64,000 bases of DNA, taken from Glaciibacter superstes DSM 21135 (GTDB lineage Bacteria > Actinomycetota > Actinomycetes > Actinomycetales > Microbacteriaceae). Shown here piece after piece: positions 35,031 through 43,664 of this stretch; position 1 is the first letter of the stretch; every line of letters starts with the position of its first letter. The position numbers and the translations under genes are program-made. The notes beneath the pieces were generated by a model. The model searched no databases and was not told the origin of the DNA. It saw only the letters and a program-made list of their open reading frames with translations. The DNA lies in assembly GCF_000421145.1 (NCBI RefSeq), contig NZ_ATWH01000005.1:1-64000 (forward strand), written 5' to 3'.

Positions 35031-35940
35031 TCTCACGCTGCGGGAGACCGGCGATTCCGCCGCACAGATCGTGGGCGCCAACGGAGAGGCGCTCGCCGAG
35101 TACCGCTATGGCGAGGCGAAGAATCATCCGCATTTTGCGGCGATCCGGCCGCTGAACCACGCCGGAGTCATCAGCAACACGGCCCCGTGGGACCACCGGT
35201 GGCACCATGGCCTCTGGTGGTCGTGGAAATTCATCAACGACGTGCTCTATTGGGAAGACCACGAAGGATACGGCGGCAACCGCATCGGGCTCGGCCGCTC
35301 GCACGTGACGTCGCATGCCACTGATGTTGTCGGCGCTGGCGTCGGCGTGCTCATCAGCGAGACGCTGGAGTGGCGACCAGACTCCGAGACCGCATCGGTG
35401 CTCACCGAAGAACGAACGATGCGCATTCACACGGATGTCGCGCCGGCGTCGGCTTGGGCGATCGACTGGCACTTCTCCTGGACGGCCACCCAGCCGAGCC
35501 GATTCACCACGACGCCATACCCAGAGAACTGGTGGGGCGGATACGGCGGCCTCAACTTTCGAGCCGCGCGCTCGCTTGCTGCGGGCGAGAGGATCGAGGC
35601 ATCCGGTGGTCGAACCGGCAAGGACGCCGTGCACGCAGAACCAGCATCGTGGCTCGCCTACTCGGGCAATGTCGACGGCTCCGGAACCGACGACCCTGAC
35701 CACCCGGCGTTCGGCGGGCTCGTGATCCTCTCGCACGACGCCAACCGCAACCCACAGCCGCCCGCTTACACCTTCTCCGCGGCCGACGAGTTTGGTTTCA
35801 TCGCCGCAGCGCCACTGATGCACGACGACCTGGCGCTCGATGCCGGCCAGAGCCTCGACATGCGCTTTCGCACCGTGGTCTTCGGCGAGCAGCTGACGAC
35901 GAACGACTTCGATTCCCTTCACCAGCAGTACAACGCCTGA
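35023..35940 (+). CDS. DUF6807 (PmoA-family) protein
   Basis: GTG 35023, 8 bases inside the preceding gene and with AGGAG upstream, gives 305 residues. It has the DUF6807 signatures NHAGVISNTAPWDHRWHHGL, EDHEGYGGNRIGLGR and YPENWWGGYGGLNFR. The many His, Trp and Asp residues in these segments suggest a sugar or metal site, but no activity is established to my knowledge. These proteins regularly accompany Gfo/Idh/MocA and epimerase genes, so a role on keto-sugar glycosides is a reasonable guess. Confidence 0.7.
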   Translation: MADLTLRETGDSAAQIVGANGEALAEYRYGEAKNHPHFAAIRPLNHAGVISNTAPWDHRWHHGLWWSWKFINDVLYWEDHEGYGGNRIGLGRSHVTSHATDVVGAGVGVLISETLEWRPDSETASVLTEERTMRIHTDVAPASAWAIDWHFSWTATQPSRFTTTPYPENWWGGYGGLNFRAARSLAAGERIEASGGRTGKDAVHAEPASWLAYSGNVDGSGTDDPDHPAFGGLVILSHDANRNPQPPAYTFSAADEFGFIAAAPLMHDDLALDAGQSLDMRFRTVVFGEQLTTNDFDSLHQQYNA

Positions 35941-35971
35941 CCCGCGCACCACCCTTATGAAAGGCACGTCA

Positions 35972-37270
35972 ATGACGACACACACCGCACCGACACGCAC
36001 GGCCCCGAGGCGCACAGCCCCGACACGCACGGCCCCGAGGCGCACAGCCCCGAGACGCACAGCCGTTCTCGCCCTCGCCGCCGCCCTGCCGATGATTCTG
36101 CTCGCCGGATGCAGCTCTGCGGCCGAGGAATCGACCGAAGGCAAGACCATCGAGCTCAGCGTGCTCGACTACTACACAGACGAGCCGAGCCACAGCAACA
36201 TGGAGAAGCGGCTCACCGCGTGCGCCGCCGACGTCGACGCCACCATCGACCACCAGAGCGTGCCGTCGCCGCAGCTGAACGCGAAGATTCTGCAGCAGAT
36301 CTCGACGAAGACGCTGCCAGACATCCTCATGGTCAACAACCCAGACCTGCCCCAGTTCGCGGAGACCGGCGCCCTTCGACCGCTCACCGAACTGGATGTG
36401 GACACCAGCGCCTTCTACCCGTCGGTGCTCGAGGTGGGCAAGTACAAAGACGAGCTCTACGGTCTCGCGCCGAACGTCAACAGCCTGGCTCTCTTCTACA
36501 ACAAGACGATGCTCGACGAGGCCGGCGTCGCCGTGCCCACCACGTGGGACGAACTCGGCGCCGCCGCAGCAACACTGACCCAGGGCGACCGGTACGGTTT
36601 CGCCTACTCAGCCGCGAGCGGCACTGAGGGCACCTGGACCTTCATCCCGTTCCTATGGTCGAACGGCGGTTCGCAGCTGGAGCTCGACGCGCCAGAGGCC
36701 ATTGAAGCTCTGGACTTCTACACCGGGCTCGCCCGTGACGGCTACGTCTCCAAGTCGGTCGTGAACTGGTCGCAGGCCGATGCCAAAGACCAGTTCACCT
36801 CGGGCTTGGCCGCGATGATGATCAACGGACCGTGGCAGATTCCGAGCCTGGAGGAGACCGAGGGGCTGGAGTGGGGCAGCACAACCATCCCGGTTCCGGC
36901 AGCCGGTGACACCCCGATCGCTCCACTCGGCGGCGAGCTGTGGACCGTGCCGGTCACCACGCCAGACCGTGAAGCCCGCGCCGCCTCGGTCATTGAGTGC
37001 CTGAACGGCCCGGAGAACCAACTCGAGACCGCGCTCACCAACAACACGGTGCCGAGCAACGAGTCGGTCGCCCAGGAACTCATCGCCCAGGCACCGCTGA
37101 TGGAGTCGATCGTCGAGACGGTTTCGACGGCGAACTCGCTCACCAGCGACTCCGGCCTCAAGTGGAACGACGTGAACGCCGCGTTGTCTGCCGCGATCCA
37201 GGCTGCGGTCACCGGTCAGCAGACTCCGGAGGAAGCGCTGAAGACCGCGCAGTCGACTGTCGGCGAGTAA
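35972..37270 (+). CDS. CUT1-type sugar ABC transporter substrate-binding lipoprotein with repeated leader
   Basis: ATG 35972 has GAAAGG 7 bases upstream; 432 residues. Before the hydrophobic core of the signal peptide lies a tract of five TAP-x-R units, and the lipobox is LLAGC near residue 46. The mature part is an extracellular solute-binding family 1 protein (TLPDILMVNNPDLPQFAETG, GLAPNVNSLALFYNKTML, AMMINGPWQIPSL). The transport partners are the two permeases that follow; no ATPase is encoded here. Confidence 0.85.
   Translation: MTTHTAPTRTAPRRTAPTRTAPRRTAPRRTAVLALAAALPMILLAGCSSAAEESTEGKTIELSVLDYYTDEPSHSNMEKRLTACAADVDATIDHQSVPSPQLNAKILQQISTKTLPDILMVNNPDLPQFAETGALRPLTELDVDTSAFYPSVLEVGKYKDELYGLAPNVNSLALFYNKTMLDEAGVAVPTTWDELGAAAATLTQGDRYGFAYSAASGTEGTWTFIPFLWSNGGSQLELDAPEAIEALDFYTGLARDGYVSKSVVNWSQADAKDQFTSGLAAMMINGPWQIPSLEETEGLEWGSTTIPVPAAGDTPIAPLGGELWTVPVTTPDREARAASVIECLNGPENQLETALTNNTVPSNESVAQELIAQAPLMESIVETVSTANSLTSDSGLKWNDVNAALSAAIQAAVTGQQTPEEALKTAQSTVGE
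35984..36058 (+). repeat. 15-base tandem repeat in the signal-peptide leader
   Basis: Five direct 15-base units (form AC-GCCCCGA-CGC, consensus codons aca/acg gcc ccg aSR cgc) encode TAPTR or TAPRR. They follow one another without gaps, and units 2 and 4 are identical in sequence, as expected from slippage or unequal exchange. The number of units changes only the positively charged n-region. Confidence 0.85.
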
Positions 37271-37280
37271 GTGACCAACT

Positions 37281-38270
37281 ATGACCACCCTGCTGATGTC
37301 TGATAAGACCGCCACCGTCCGCCGCGCTCCTGCGGCGGGCGGCGCGGCCCGCGTTAACCGCCCGCGCGACACCAACTCGCACCGGGTCATCCGTCGTCGC
37401 CAGCTGTTTGCCTGGCTCTTTATCGCGCCGGCGATCGTCTACGTGGCCATTTTCTTCGGATACCCGATCGTCAACAACCTGACGATGAGCTTCCAGGACT
37501 TCACGACGACGACCTTCTACACGGGCGAGGCCCCGTGGGTCGGCTTCGACAACTACGTGTCAGTGGTGTCGTCGGCGCTGTTCGCCCGATTGTCGGTCAA
37601 TACTGCCGTCTTCACGATTCTCTCGCTGGCCGTGACGTTCGTGATCGGCATGCTTCTGGCGCTCTTCTTCAACGCGCATTTCAAGTTGAGCGGGCTGCTG
37701 CGCTCGCTCATCCTGCTGCCCTGGCTGCTGCCACTGATCATCTCTGCGGCCGTCTGGCGGCGAATGATGGACGAGGGAAGCGGCATCCTGAATCAGATTC
37801 TGAGTAGTGTCGGGATCGGCTCTGTGCCCTGGCTGACGAACCCCGACGTGGCCCTGTTCTCGATCATCATCGTGAATGTGTGGATTGGTATCCCGTTCAC
37901 GATGGTGATTCTCTACGGTGGGCTGCAGGAGATTCCGACGGAGTACTACGAGGCGGCGTCGCTCGACGGCGCGACCGGGTGGAACAGTTTTCGGTACATC
38001 ACCTGGCCGCTGCTTCGACCGGTGGTCGCCGTGGTGTTGATACTCGGTTTCGTTTATACGATCCGGGTGCTCGACATCATTCTGGCGCTGACCGGCGGCG
38101 GGCCGGCAAACTCCACGCAGACGTATGCGACGCAGGCGTACCAGCTGTCGTTCGTCGACTTCAAGTTCGGAGTCGGCGCCGCTCTCAGCAATATTCTCAT
38201 CGTGGTCTCCCTGCTGGTTGCAGCCCTGCAACTGCGCACGAGCCGCCGCTCGAACGACTTGGCAGGCTGA
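37281..38270 (+). CDS. CUT1-type sugar ABC transporter permease 1
   Basis: 329 residues with an Arg/Pro-rich cytoplasmic leader and six membrane segments. The MalF-type N-terminal helix is FAWLFIAPAIVYVAIFFGYP; the coupling EAA loop is YYEAASLDGATGWNSFRYIT. I keep ATG 37281, but ATG 37299 (MSDKTATV) is possible, since neither has a strong ribosome site. Pairs with the next gene. Confidence 0.85.
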   Translation: MTTLLMSDKTATVRRAPAAGGAARVNRPRDTNSHRVIRRRQLFAWLFIAPAIVYVAIFFGYPIVNNLTMSFQDFTTTTFYTGEAPWVGFDNYVSVVSSALFARLSVNTAVFTILSLAVTFVIGMLLALFFNAHFKLSGLLRSLILLPWLLPLIISAAVWRRMMDEGSGILNQILSSVGIGSVPWLTNPDVALFSIIIVNVWIGIPFTMVILYGGLQEIPTEYYEAASLDGATGWNSFRYITWPLLRPVVAVVLILGFVYTIRVLDIILALTGGGPANSTQTYATQAYQLSFVDFKFGVGAALSNILIVVSLLVAALQLRTSRRSNDLAG

Positions 38271-38271
38271 C

Positions 38272-39165
38272 ATGACATCGACTTCTCTGACCTCCGCCCC
38301 TCTGTCATCGGCGCCTCTCAGATCGGCGCCGTTGAAATCGCCGCGCAGGAAATCGAACGTTCGGATGAACCTGCGCACCGTCTTCGGTGTCGTGATGATT
38401 GCGGTGTTCCTGTTTCCGGTGTACTGGATGATCAACTCGTCGCTGCAGGGCAACGAGAATCTGTTGGAGACGCAGTGGTTTCCGTTCGAGCTGAGCCTCG
38501 AGGGGTACCAGCAGGCGATCGAGAGCCAGCTCGGCAACCTGATCACCAGCCTGGTGATCGCGGTCGGTGCGGTGATCGTGTGCCTGGCTATTGCGGCGCC
38601 GGCAGCTTACGGGCTCTCGCGCACCAACATCCGTTTACCGGGTTCGAACACTTTTCTGGTGCTGTTGCTGATCACGCAGATGGTGCCGGGCATTGTGATT
38701 GCGAACGGGCTGTTTCCGCTGTACAACGACCTGGGGCTGGTGAATTCGTATCCGGGGCTGATTCTCGCGAATGCGTCGCATGGCATTCCGTTCTGCATTC
38801 TGCTGATCAGGGCGTTCATGATGAACATTCCGTCGTCGCTGATCGAGGCCGCGCGCATTGACGGGGCGGGGGAGTTGCGCATCTTCGTGTCGATCGTGCT
38901 GCCGATCAGCCGGAATGCGCTCGTCACGGCGGCGGTGTTCGCGTTCCTGTTCGCGTGGAGTGATTTCTTGTTCGCGCTCACGCTGACGACGGACTCGAGC
39001 GTGGTGCCGATCACGCTGAGCATGTACCAGTTCATTGGGGCGCACACCCAGAGCTGGGCGGCGCTGATGGCGACGGCGGCGCTGGCTAGCATCCCGGCGG
39101 CGTTCCTGCTGGTGGTGGCGCAGCGCTACATCGCGGCCGGCGTGACCGGTGGCGCCGTGAAGTAG
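38272..39165 (+). CDS. CUT1-type sugar ABC transporter permease 2
   Basis: 297 residues from ATG 38272. After a Ser/Pro/Leu-rich leader (three SAPL-x units) six membrane segments follow, starting VFGVVMIAVFLFPVYWMINS; the EAA loop is LIEAARIDGAGELRIFVSIV. MalG-like. No ABC ATPase follows: the gene ends at 39165 and a toxin-antitoxin pair comes next. Many actinobacterial CUT1 importers use a shared MsiK-type ATPase encoded elsewhere. Confidence 0.85.
   Translation: MTSTSLTSAPLSSAPLRSAPLKSPRRKSNVRMNLRTVFGVVMIAVFLFPVYWMINSSLQGNENLLETQWFPFELSLEGYQQAIESQLGNLITSLVIAVGAVIVCLAIAAPAAYGLSRTNIRLPGSNTFLVLLLITQMVPGIVIANGLFPLYNDLGLVNSYPGLILANASHGIPFCILLIRAFMMNIPSSLIEAARIDGAGELRIFVSIVLPISRNALVTAAVFAFLFAWSDFLFALTLTTDSSVVPITLSMYQFIGAHTQSWAALMATAALASIPAAFLLVVAQRYIAAGVTGGAVK
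38293..38337 (+). repeat. 15-base tandem repeat in the permease leader
   Basis: Three consecutive 15-base units encode SAPLS, SAPLR and SAPLK at the N terminus of permease 2. The unit length equals that of the unrelated repeat in the binding-protein leader two genes upstream. Confidence 0.7.
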
Positions 39166-39207
39166 CGGCGCGGCTCAGCGCGCCGTCGCGCGCCGTCGGT
39201 CGTCACG

Positions 39208-39261
39208 CGTGCGGCCGAATCGTCGGTTTGCGCGACGTCAAACCGACGATTTGCCCGCACG
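39208..39261. repeat. Long imperfect inverted repeat (REP-like)
   Basis: Arms 39208-39230 and 39239-39261 (23 bases each, mismatched at about three positions) around an 8-base loop, with the core AATCGTCGGTTTG / CAAACCGACGATT. It follows the permease operon and precedes the Phd-RelE pair; it could act as a terminator-like hairpin. A degenerate relative sharing CGTGCGGCCGAAT and CAAACCGACGATTTG lies at 60277-60327, also next to a Phd copy. Confidence 0.75.
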
Positions 39262-39330
39262 GGTTCCAACTCGCTGAATCGGGCCCCCGCGTGGTGGCGA
39301 TGTTGGCGTTCTTGGCGTAGATTTGGGTGC

Positions 39331-39606
39331 ATGAGCACCAACAACGAGCTTTCTGTCAGCCAGGCGCGAGATCACTTTTCCGATGCCGTGAATCGAGCTG
39401 CGTACGGTGGCGAGATCACGTACGTGACTCGTGGGCGGGGTCAGAAGCGGGCCGCGGCGATCGTGCCAGCTGAACTCGTTGACCGCTACGAGGCGATGAT
39501 TGACAGCGAGGATGGTCGCGTCGCGTTGGAGCGACTGGCCGATCTCGACGCCGGACGCACCACGGCAGTCTCCGCAGATGAGGTGGCCCGGAAGCTCGGA
39601 CTGTGA
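39331..39606 (+). CDS. Phd/YefM-family antitoxin (copy 2)
   Basis: 91 residues, differing from copy 1 at one residue (MSTNNELSV). It contains the N-terminal Phd/YefM DNA-binding fold and a C-terminal toxin-binding tail (GRTTAVSADEVARKLGL). TAGATT lies 7 bases before the ATG. It neutralises the adjacent RelE-type toxin and autorepresses the pair. This is the only one of three Phd copies followed by a full toxin gene. Confidence 0.9.
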   Translation: MSTNNELSVSQARDHFSDAVNRAAYGGEITYVTRGRGQKRAAAIVPAELVDRYEAMIDSEDGRVALERLADLDAGRTTAVSADEVARKLGL

Positions 39607-39878
39607 GTGCGGCTGGCCCGTTTGCTGTCGAATATGATCCAAAGGCGCTCAAAGAGTTGGCCAAGCTCGACAAGCCAGTTGCTCGCCGCATTGTAAAAGC
39701 CATTAGTGCTCTGAGCGACGACCCGCGACCGAGTGGCACCCGCCCACTCGTCGGCTACCCAAACCTGTGGCGTATTCGCGTAGGCGAGTACCGGGTCATT
39801 TACACGATCAAAGACGCCGAACTCGTGGTTCTAGCTTTGCGGGTAGCGCACCGGAGCAGCGTCTATCGCAGCCTCTAG
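39603..39878 (+). CDS. RelE/ParE-family toxin, intact
   Basis: 91 residues from the GTG overlapping the antitoxin stop. Typical type II ribosome-dependent RNase toxin fold: YDPKALKELAKLDKPVARRI, LVGYPNLWRIRVGEYRVIYT and C-terminal VLALRVAHRSSVYRSL, with the basic and aromatic residues (Arg, Tyr) of RelE toxins. Provides the reference for the broken copy at 10363. Confidence 0.9.
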   Translation: MSAAGPFAVEYDPKALKELAKLDKPVARRIVKAISALSDDPRPSGTRPLVGYPNLWRIRVGEYRVIYTIKDAELVVLALRVAHRSSVYRSL

Positions 39879-39907
39879 GGTGTTGCTGCCTCGTGTCGGG
39901 TGGTTTG

Positions 39908-40747
39908 CTATGCCGGCGGGTTCATCCCCGAGCGGCTCAGCAGAGCTTTGGTCTTCGCATGCTGCGGGTTCAAAAAGATGACGTCCGGCGGTCCCTGTTC
40001 GACGATCTTCCCCTGGTCCATCACCACGATTTCATCTGCGATGTCCCTCGCAAACTGCATCTCGTGCGTCACAATCACCATGGTTGTTCCTGCCAGCGCG
40101 ATCTGTTGGATCACCGCAAGCACCTCGCCAACGAGCTCCGGATCCAACGCAGAGGTGGGTTCGTCGAACAGCATGACGCTCGGAGACATCGCCAGCGCCC
40201 GCGCGATGGCTACTCGCTGCTTCTGCCCACCGGAAAGTTTGCTCGGATAGTTGTGCAGTTTATCGCCGAGGCCGACTTTTTCCAGATTCGGAATCGCAAT
40301 ATCTTGCGCAGCCTGCGTTGACAGTTTCTTCACATCCCGAAGCGGCGCCATGACATTACCCAGGGCCGTCTTGTTGGCGAAGAGATTGAAGTGCTGAAAG
40401 ACCATCCCGAGATCGGTACGCTTTTTCGCTGTGATGGATGCTTTCTCTGCGACCAGTTCGCCGTCTCGCTCTTCGTACCCGATGAGATGGCCGTTGACGA
40501 AGATCCTGCCCCCGTCGAGAGTCTCGAGCTTGTTCATACACCGGAGGAGCGTGCTTTTCCCCGACCCACTCGAGCCGATGATGGCCACCGTCGCTCCGCG
40601 GGCCACCGTGAGGTTGACCCCTTTCAGCACTTCGACGCGAGTGATCTCCTTCTTGTGGCCTCGGAGTCGACCCCACCACGACGGTTTGACCTCCGACACA
40701 AACGTTTTGTGGAGGTCCTTGACTTCGATGACGATGTTGTCAACCAC
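39908..40747 (-). CDS. Polar amino acid-type ABC transporter ATP-binding protein
   Basis: 279 residues from GTG 40747 (GGAAGG 9 bases upstream, overlapping the permease stop); ATG 40768 is an alternative. Walker A GSSGSGKST, Q-loop FQHFNLF, signature LSGGQKQR and Walker B LFDEPTSALD are intact. An insert (KPSWWGRLRGHKKEITRVE) between the first strands is unusual for GlnQ/HisP but does not disrupt motifs. Energises the importer made of the next two genes. Confidence 0.9.
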   Translation of the reverse strand: MVDNIVIEVKDLHKTFVSEVKPSWWGRLRGHKKEITRVEVLKGVNLTVARGATVAIIGSSGSGKSTLLRCMNKLETLDGGRIFVNGHLIGYEERDGELVAEKASITAKKRTDLGMVFQHFNLFANKTALGNVMAPLRDVKKLSTQAAQDIAIPNLEKVGLGDKLHNYPSKLSGGQKQRVAIARALAMSPSVMLFDEPTSALDPELVGEVLAVIQQIALAGTTMVIVTHEMQFARDIADEIVVMDQGKIVEQGPPDVIFLNPQHAKTKALLSRSGMNPPA

Positions 40748-41393
40748 GTGTTCGCGCCTTCCTTTCAAGCAGTACGACGATCCGCGAGAGCGGAAGGCTG
40801 ATGATCAGGTAGAGCAACGCGGCCGCCGTGTAGATCTCTGTGGTTTGGAACGTCTGGCTGTTGAGGATGTTGGCCGTCTTCAGAATTTCCGTCACCGCAA
40901 TGACGGATGTCAGCGCAGTGTCCTTGACGACGGCAATGAAGTAGTTGCCGATCGGCCCCAACGCAACCACGAATGACTGTGGAAGCACGATCCTCCAGAG
41001 TGCCTTGGTGGGGGTGTATCCGAGAGAGAGGGCAGCCTCGCCTTGACCGCTTTCAACCGAGAGGATGGCCGACCGGAAGACTTCAGACAAGTAAGCCGCA
41101 TAGTTCAAACCGAGGCCGAGGATTCCTGCGAGCACCGGTTCGATGTTGATGCCGATGCTTGGCAGCACGAAGAAGATGTACACGAGTTGCACGAGTAGTG
41201 GTGTGCCTCGCATGACTTCGAGGTAGACGACCGCGATTCCGCGAAGCACACGGAAGGAGGAGATTCGGGCAAGGGCGATCAAGAGCCCAAGTGAGAGCGC
41301 CAGCGCCATGGCGCCGAGCGCGAGTTGCAGTACGACTGGGGTTGCCCCCAAAAGGGCAGGGAACACTGCGAGAGTGCGTTCTATGAAGTCCAT
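40740..41393 (-). CDS. Polar amino acid-type ABC transporter permease
   Basis: 217 residues, five membrane segments, HisM/GlnP type. The cytoplasmic coupling motif is EAALSLGYTPTKALWRIVLP near residues 120-140. LEVMRGTPLLVQLVYIFFVL is the conserved N-terminal signature. It lies 88 bases after the binding-protein gene, with a stem-loop between them. Confidence 0.9.
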   Translation of the reverse strand: MDFIERTLAVFPALLGATPVVLQLALGAMALALSLGLLIALARISSFRVLRGIAVVYLEVMRGTPLLVQLVYIFFVLPSIGINIEPVLAGILGLGLNYAAYLSEVFRSAILSVESGQGEAALSLGYTPTKALWRIVLPQSFVVALGPIGNYFIAVVKDTALTSVIAVTEILKTANILNSQTFQTTEIYTAAALLYLIISLPLSRIVVLLERKARTRG

Positions 41394-41409
41394 AATTGAA
41401 AGTTCCTGA

Positions 41410-41482
41410 GATACCGAAGTCGGCGCCCGTTCCGCTTCGTCGTGTCGATGAATCGAAGAAGGGCGCCGACTTGCGAGGTATC
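41410..41482 (-). promoter_or_regulatory. Intercistronic stem-loop between binding protein and permease genes
   Basis: AGTCGGCGCCC (41418-41428) pairs perfectly with GGGCGCCGACT (41461-41471), extended by GATACC/GGTATC outside and CTTCG/CGAAG inside. No T run follows. Such structures after a binding-protein gene usually leave its mRNA in excess by partial termination or 3' protection. Confidence 0.65.
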
Positions 41483-42288
41483 TACTCGGCTACGTTGTCC
41501 TCGCCGAGGCCGTACTTCTTGAGTATTTCGAGGTAGTCAGGCGACTCCTTGAGTTCAGCAAGCCCCGTGTTGATGTCCTCAAGGAGCTCGGGATTGTCCT
41601 TCTTGATTCCGGCGCCGATCTTGCCGGGGAAGTGCGGCTCGTATGGTGTGACGAGCTTGACCTTGTCGTTCGGATTCTGCACGAGGCTGTATGCGACGAC
41701 GGCGCTGTCCGTGAACGCGGCATCGACCTGGCCGTTCTCCACTGCCTGGATGATCGCAGCCTGGGAGTCGAAGAACTTCGTATCGCTGCCGCCGAGTGAT
41801 TCGATGAACTCAGCGAACACGGTTCCCGTTTGCGCCCCGAGAACCTTACCCTTCACGTCGTCACGCGACTTGAGGTCGGAATCGCCGGGCACCAGCATCC
41901 CTTCGCCCTGGATGTACCAGGTGTCAGTGAAGTTGATTTCTTTGGCGCGCTCATCGGTGATGTACATCGCATCGACGATGACGTCGCCCTTGTTGGACTG
42001 CAGCGCTGGAATCATGGTGTTGAAGTCGGTGACAAAGACCTTGATCTTCCATCCGTTGGTTTCAGCGATCGCAGTGATCATGTCGCCGTCGATGCCGGTG
42101 AGGCCACCATCGCCGTCGTCCATCGAGAATGGAGCATCGTTCGACGTGATGACGGTGATCGTCTTCTGCTCTTCTCCGCTTTGACTGCCGCCTTCGGTGC
42201 CCGCGCATGCGGTGGCGACCAGAGTGAGGGCCACGGCCATCGGTATGGCGAAACTGAGGCGACGGATGCCTCGTTGCTGAATCTTCAT
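41482..42288 (-). CDS. Polar amino acid-type ABC transporter substrate-binding lipoprotein
   Basis: 268 residues with a signal peptide and lipobox VATAC at about residue 28. Family 3 solute-binding fold: TVITSNDAPFSMDDGDGGL, GIDGDMITAIAETNGWKI and RAKEINFTDTWYIQGEGMLV. AGGAAGG precedes the ATG. Ligand unknown; the histidinol dehydrogenase paralogue upstream in the same operon suggests an amino alcohol, sulfonate or polyol. Confidence 0.9.
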   Translation of the reverse strand: MKIQQRGIRRLSFAIPMAVALTLVATACAGTEGGSQSGEEQKTITVITSNDAPFSMDDGDGGLTGIDGDMITAIAETNGWKIKVFVTDFNTMIPALQSNKGDVIVDAMYITDERAKEINFTDTWYIQGEGMLVPGDSDLKSRDDVKGKVLGAQTGTVFAEFIESLGGSDTKFFDSQAAIIQAVENGQVDAAFTDSAVVAYSLVQNPNDKVKLVTPYEPHFPGKIGAGIKKDNPELLEDINTGLAELKESPDYLEILKKYGLGEDNVAE

Positions 42289-42320
42289 TGACTTGCCTTC
42301 CTGAGGGGGAACAGAGGGAA

Positions 42321-43637
42321 TTACTTGGCCGAACGGAGTCGCAAAGTTGCGGTGGCCTGGTGAGCCTTCATCCCTTCGAATTCTGCGATGGTGGACACAT
42401 AGTTGGCGAGGCGGGGTGTTGCCTCTTCGGTGACTCGCTGAAACGTGAGCGGCTTGAGGAAGCGAGCCACGGAGAGCCCTGCCGACGACTTCGCGCCGCC
42501 GCCCGTCGGCAGTACATGGTTGGTTCCCGATATGCCCTTATCTGAATAGGCGACCGTCGACCAGGGCCCCAGGAAGAGCGAACCGTAGTTCTTGAGAGTC
42601 TGGTGGTAGAAGGTGTCGTCAGCCGTCTGGATTTCGAGGTGTTCAGGAGCGAGAAGGTCCATGATCTCGGCTGCGGTCTGCCGGTTGTCGGCCAGGTACA
42701 CGGTTCCGTAGTCGCGCCATGCGGGTCCGGCGATATCGCGTGTTTCCAAGGTGCGGAGCTGACTGTCGATGTGGCCGATCACTGCCTCGCCGAACTCTCG
42801 CGACGTCGTTACCAACGATGAGGGCGACTGAGGTCCGTGCTCTGCCTGGCCGAGCAGGTCTGCAGCGACGATCTCAGGGTCAGCTGTTTCGTCGGCGATG
42901 ACGGCGACTTCTGACGGCCCAGCGAGAAGATCGATTCCCACCCGGCCGAAGAGCTGACGCTTCGCCTCGGTGACATACGCGTTTCCTGCCCCAACGAGAA
43001 TGTCGACGGGCTGATCACCGAGGAGTCCGAAGGCCATTGCCGCCAACGCCTGTACCCCTCCGATTGTGAAGGCACGGTCGACGCCCGACAGATAAGCCGA
43101 GTACAACACTGCGGGGTGTCCACTCGTGGCACTGGCTGGCGGTGAGCACGCCATGACGTTGGGCACGCCCGCAGCTTTGGCGACGCCGACGGTCATGAAC
43201 GCGCTGGCGAGAATGGGGAAGCGCCCGGCTGGTAGATATGCCCCAACTCGGGATACCGGCACATACTTGTGTCCCGCAGTCACACCGGGAATGAGCTCAA
43301 TTTCGAAGTCGGTCAGGCGTTCGCGTTGTTCGACTGCAAACAGTCGTGTCCGTTCGGCGCCGGCCGCAAGTGCTTCACGCAGTTCCGGAGAGAGCTCGTC
43401 GCCGGTCTTGGCCAACTGGTCTGCGCTCATCTCGACGTCGTCGCCTTCCCAGCCGTCGAGATCCCGCGAATATTTCAGAACAGCATCCATGCCGTTCTTT
43501 TCGATGTCAGCAAGCATCGCTGACACCGTTTCAACCACTGCCGGTAACCGCTGTGCGGGGACGCCACCGATTTCGGGGCTCTTGAGCACGGTGTAGCTTC
43601 CACTGATGTATGCCTCGTCGGCCTTGTTGATCTGCAT
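42321..43637 (-). CDS. Histidinol dehydrogenase-family oxidoreductase (catabolic paralogue)
   Basis: 438 residues, full-length HisD fold. The residues that bind zinc in HisD are all present (Q264, H267, D366, H426), as is the catalytic pair E332-H333 in APEHLEIQ. It is an NAD-dependent four-electron alcohol dehydrogenase family. The location first in an importer operon, away from other his genes and opposite a LysR regulator, argues for a catabolic relative (for example the dihydroxypropanesulfonate dehydrogenase HpsN group) rather than histidine synthesis. The substrate is not determined by sequence. Confidence 0.8.
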   Translation of the reverse strand: MQINKADEAYISGSYTVLKSPEIGGVPAQRLPAVVETVSAMLADIEKNGMDAVLKYSRDLDGWEGDDVEMSADQLAKTGDELSPELREALAAGAERTRLFAVEQRERLTDFEIELIPGVTAGHKYVPVSRVGAYLPAGRFPILASAFMTVGVAKAAGVPNVMACSPPASATSGHPAVLYSAYLSGVDRAFTIGGVQALAAMAFGLLGDQPVDILVGAGNAYVTEAKRQLFGRVGIDLLAGPSEVAVIADETADPEIVAADLLGQAEHGPQSPSSLVTTSREFGEAVIGHIDSQLRTLETRDIAGPAWRDYGTVYLADNRQTAAEIMDLLAPEHLEIQTADDTFYHQTLKNYGSLFLGPWSTVAYSDKGISGTNHVLPTGGGAKSSAGLSVARFLKPLTFQRVTEEATPRLANYVSTIAEFEGMKAHQATATLRLRSAK

Positions 43638-43664
43638 GACCTGACGTTAACCCGAGAGCGGTCC

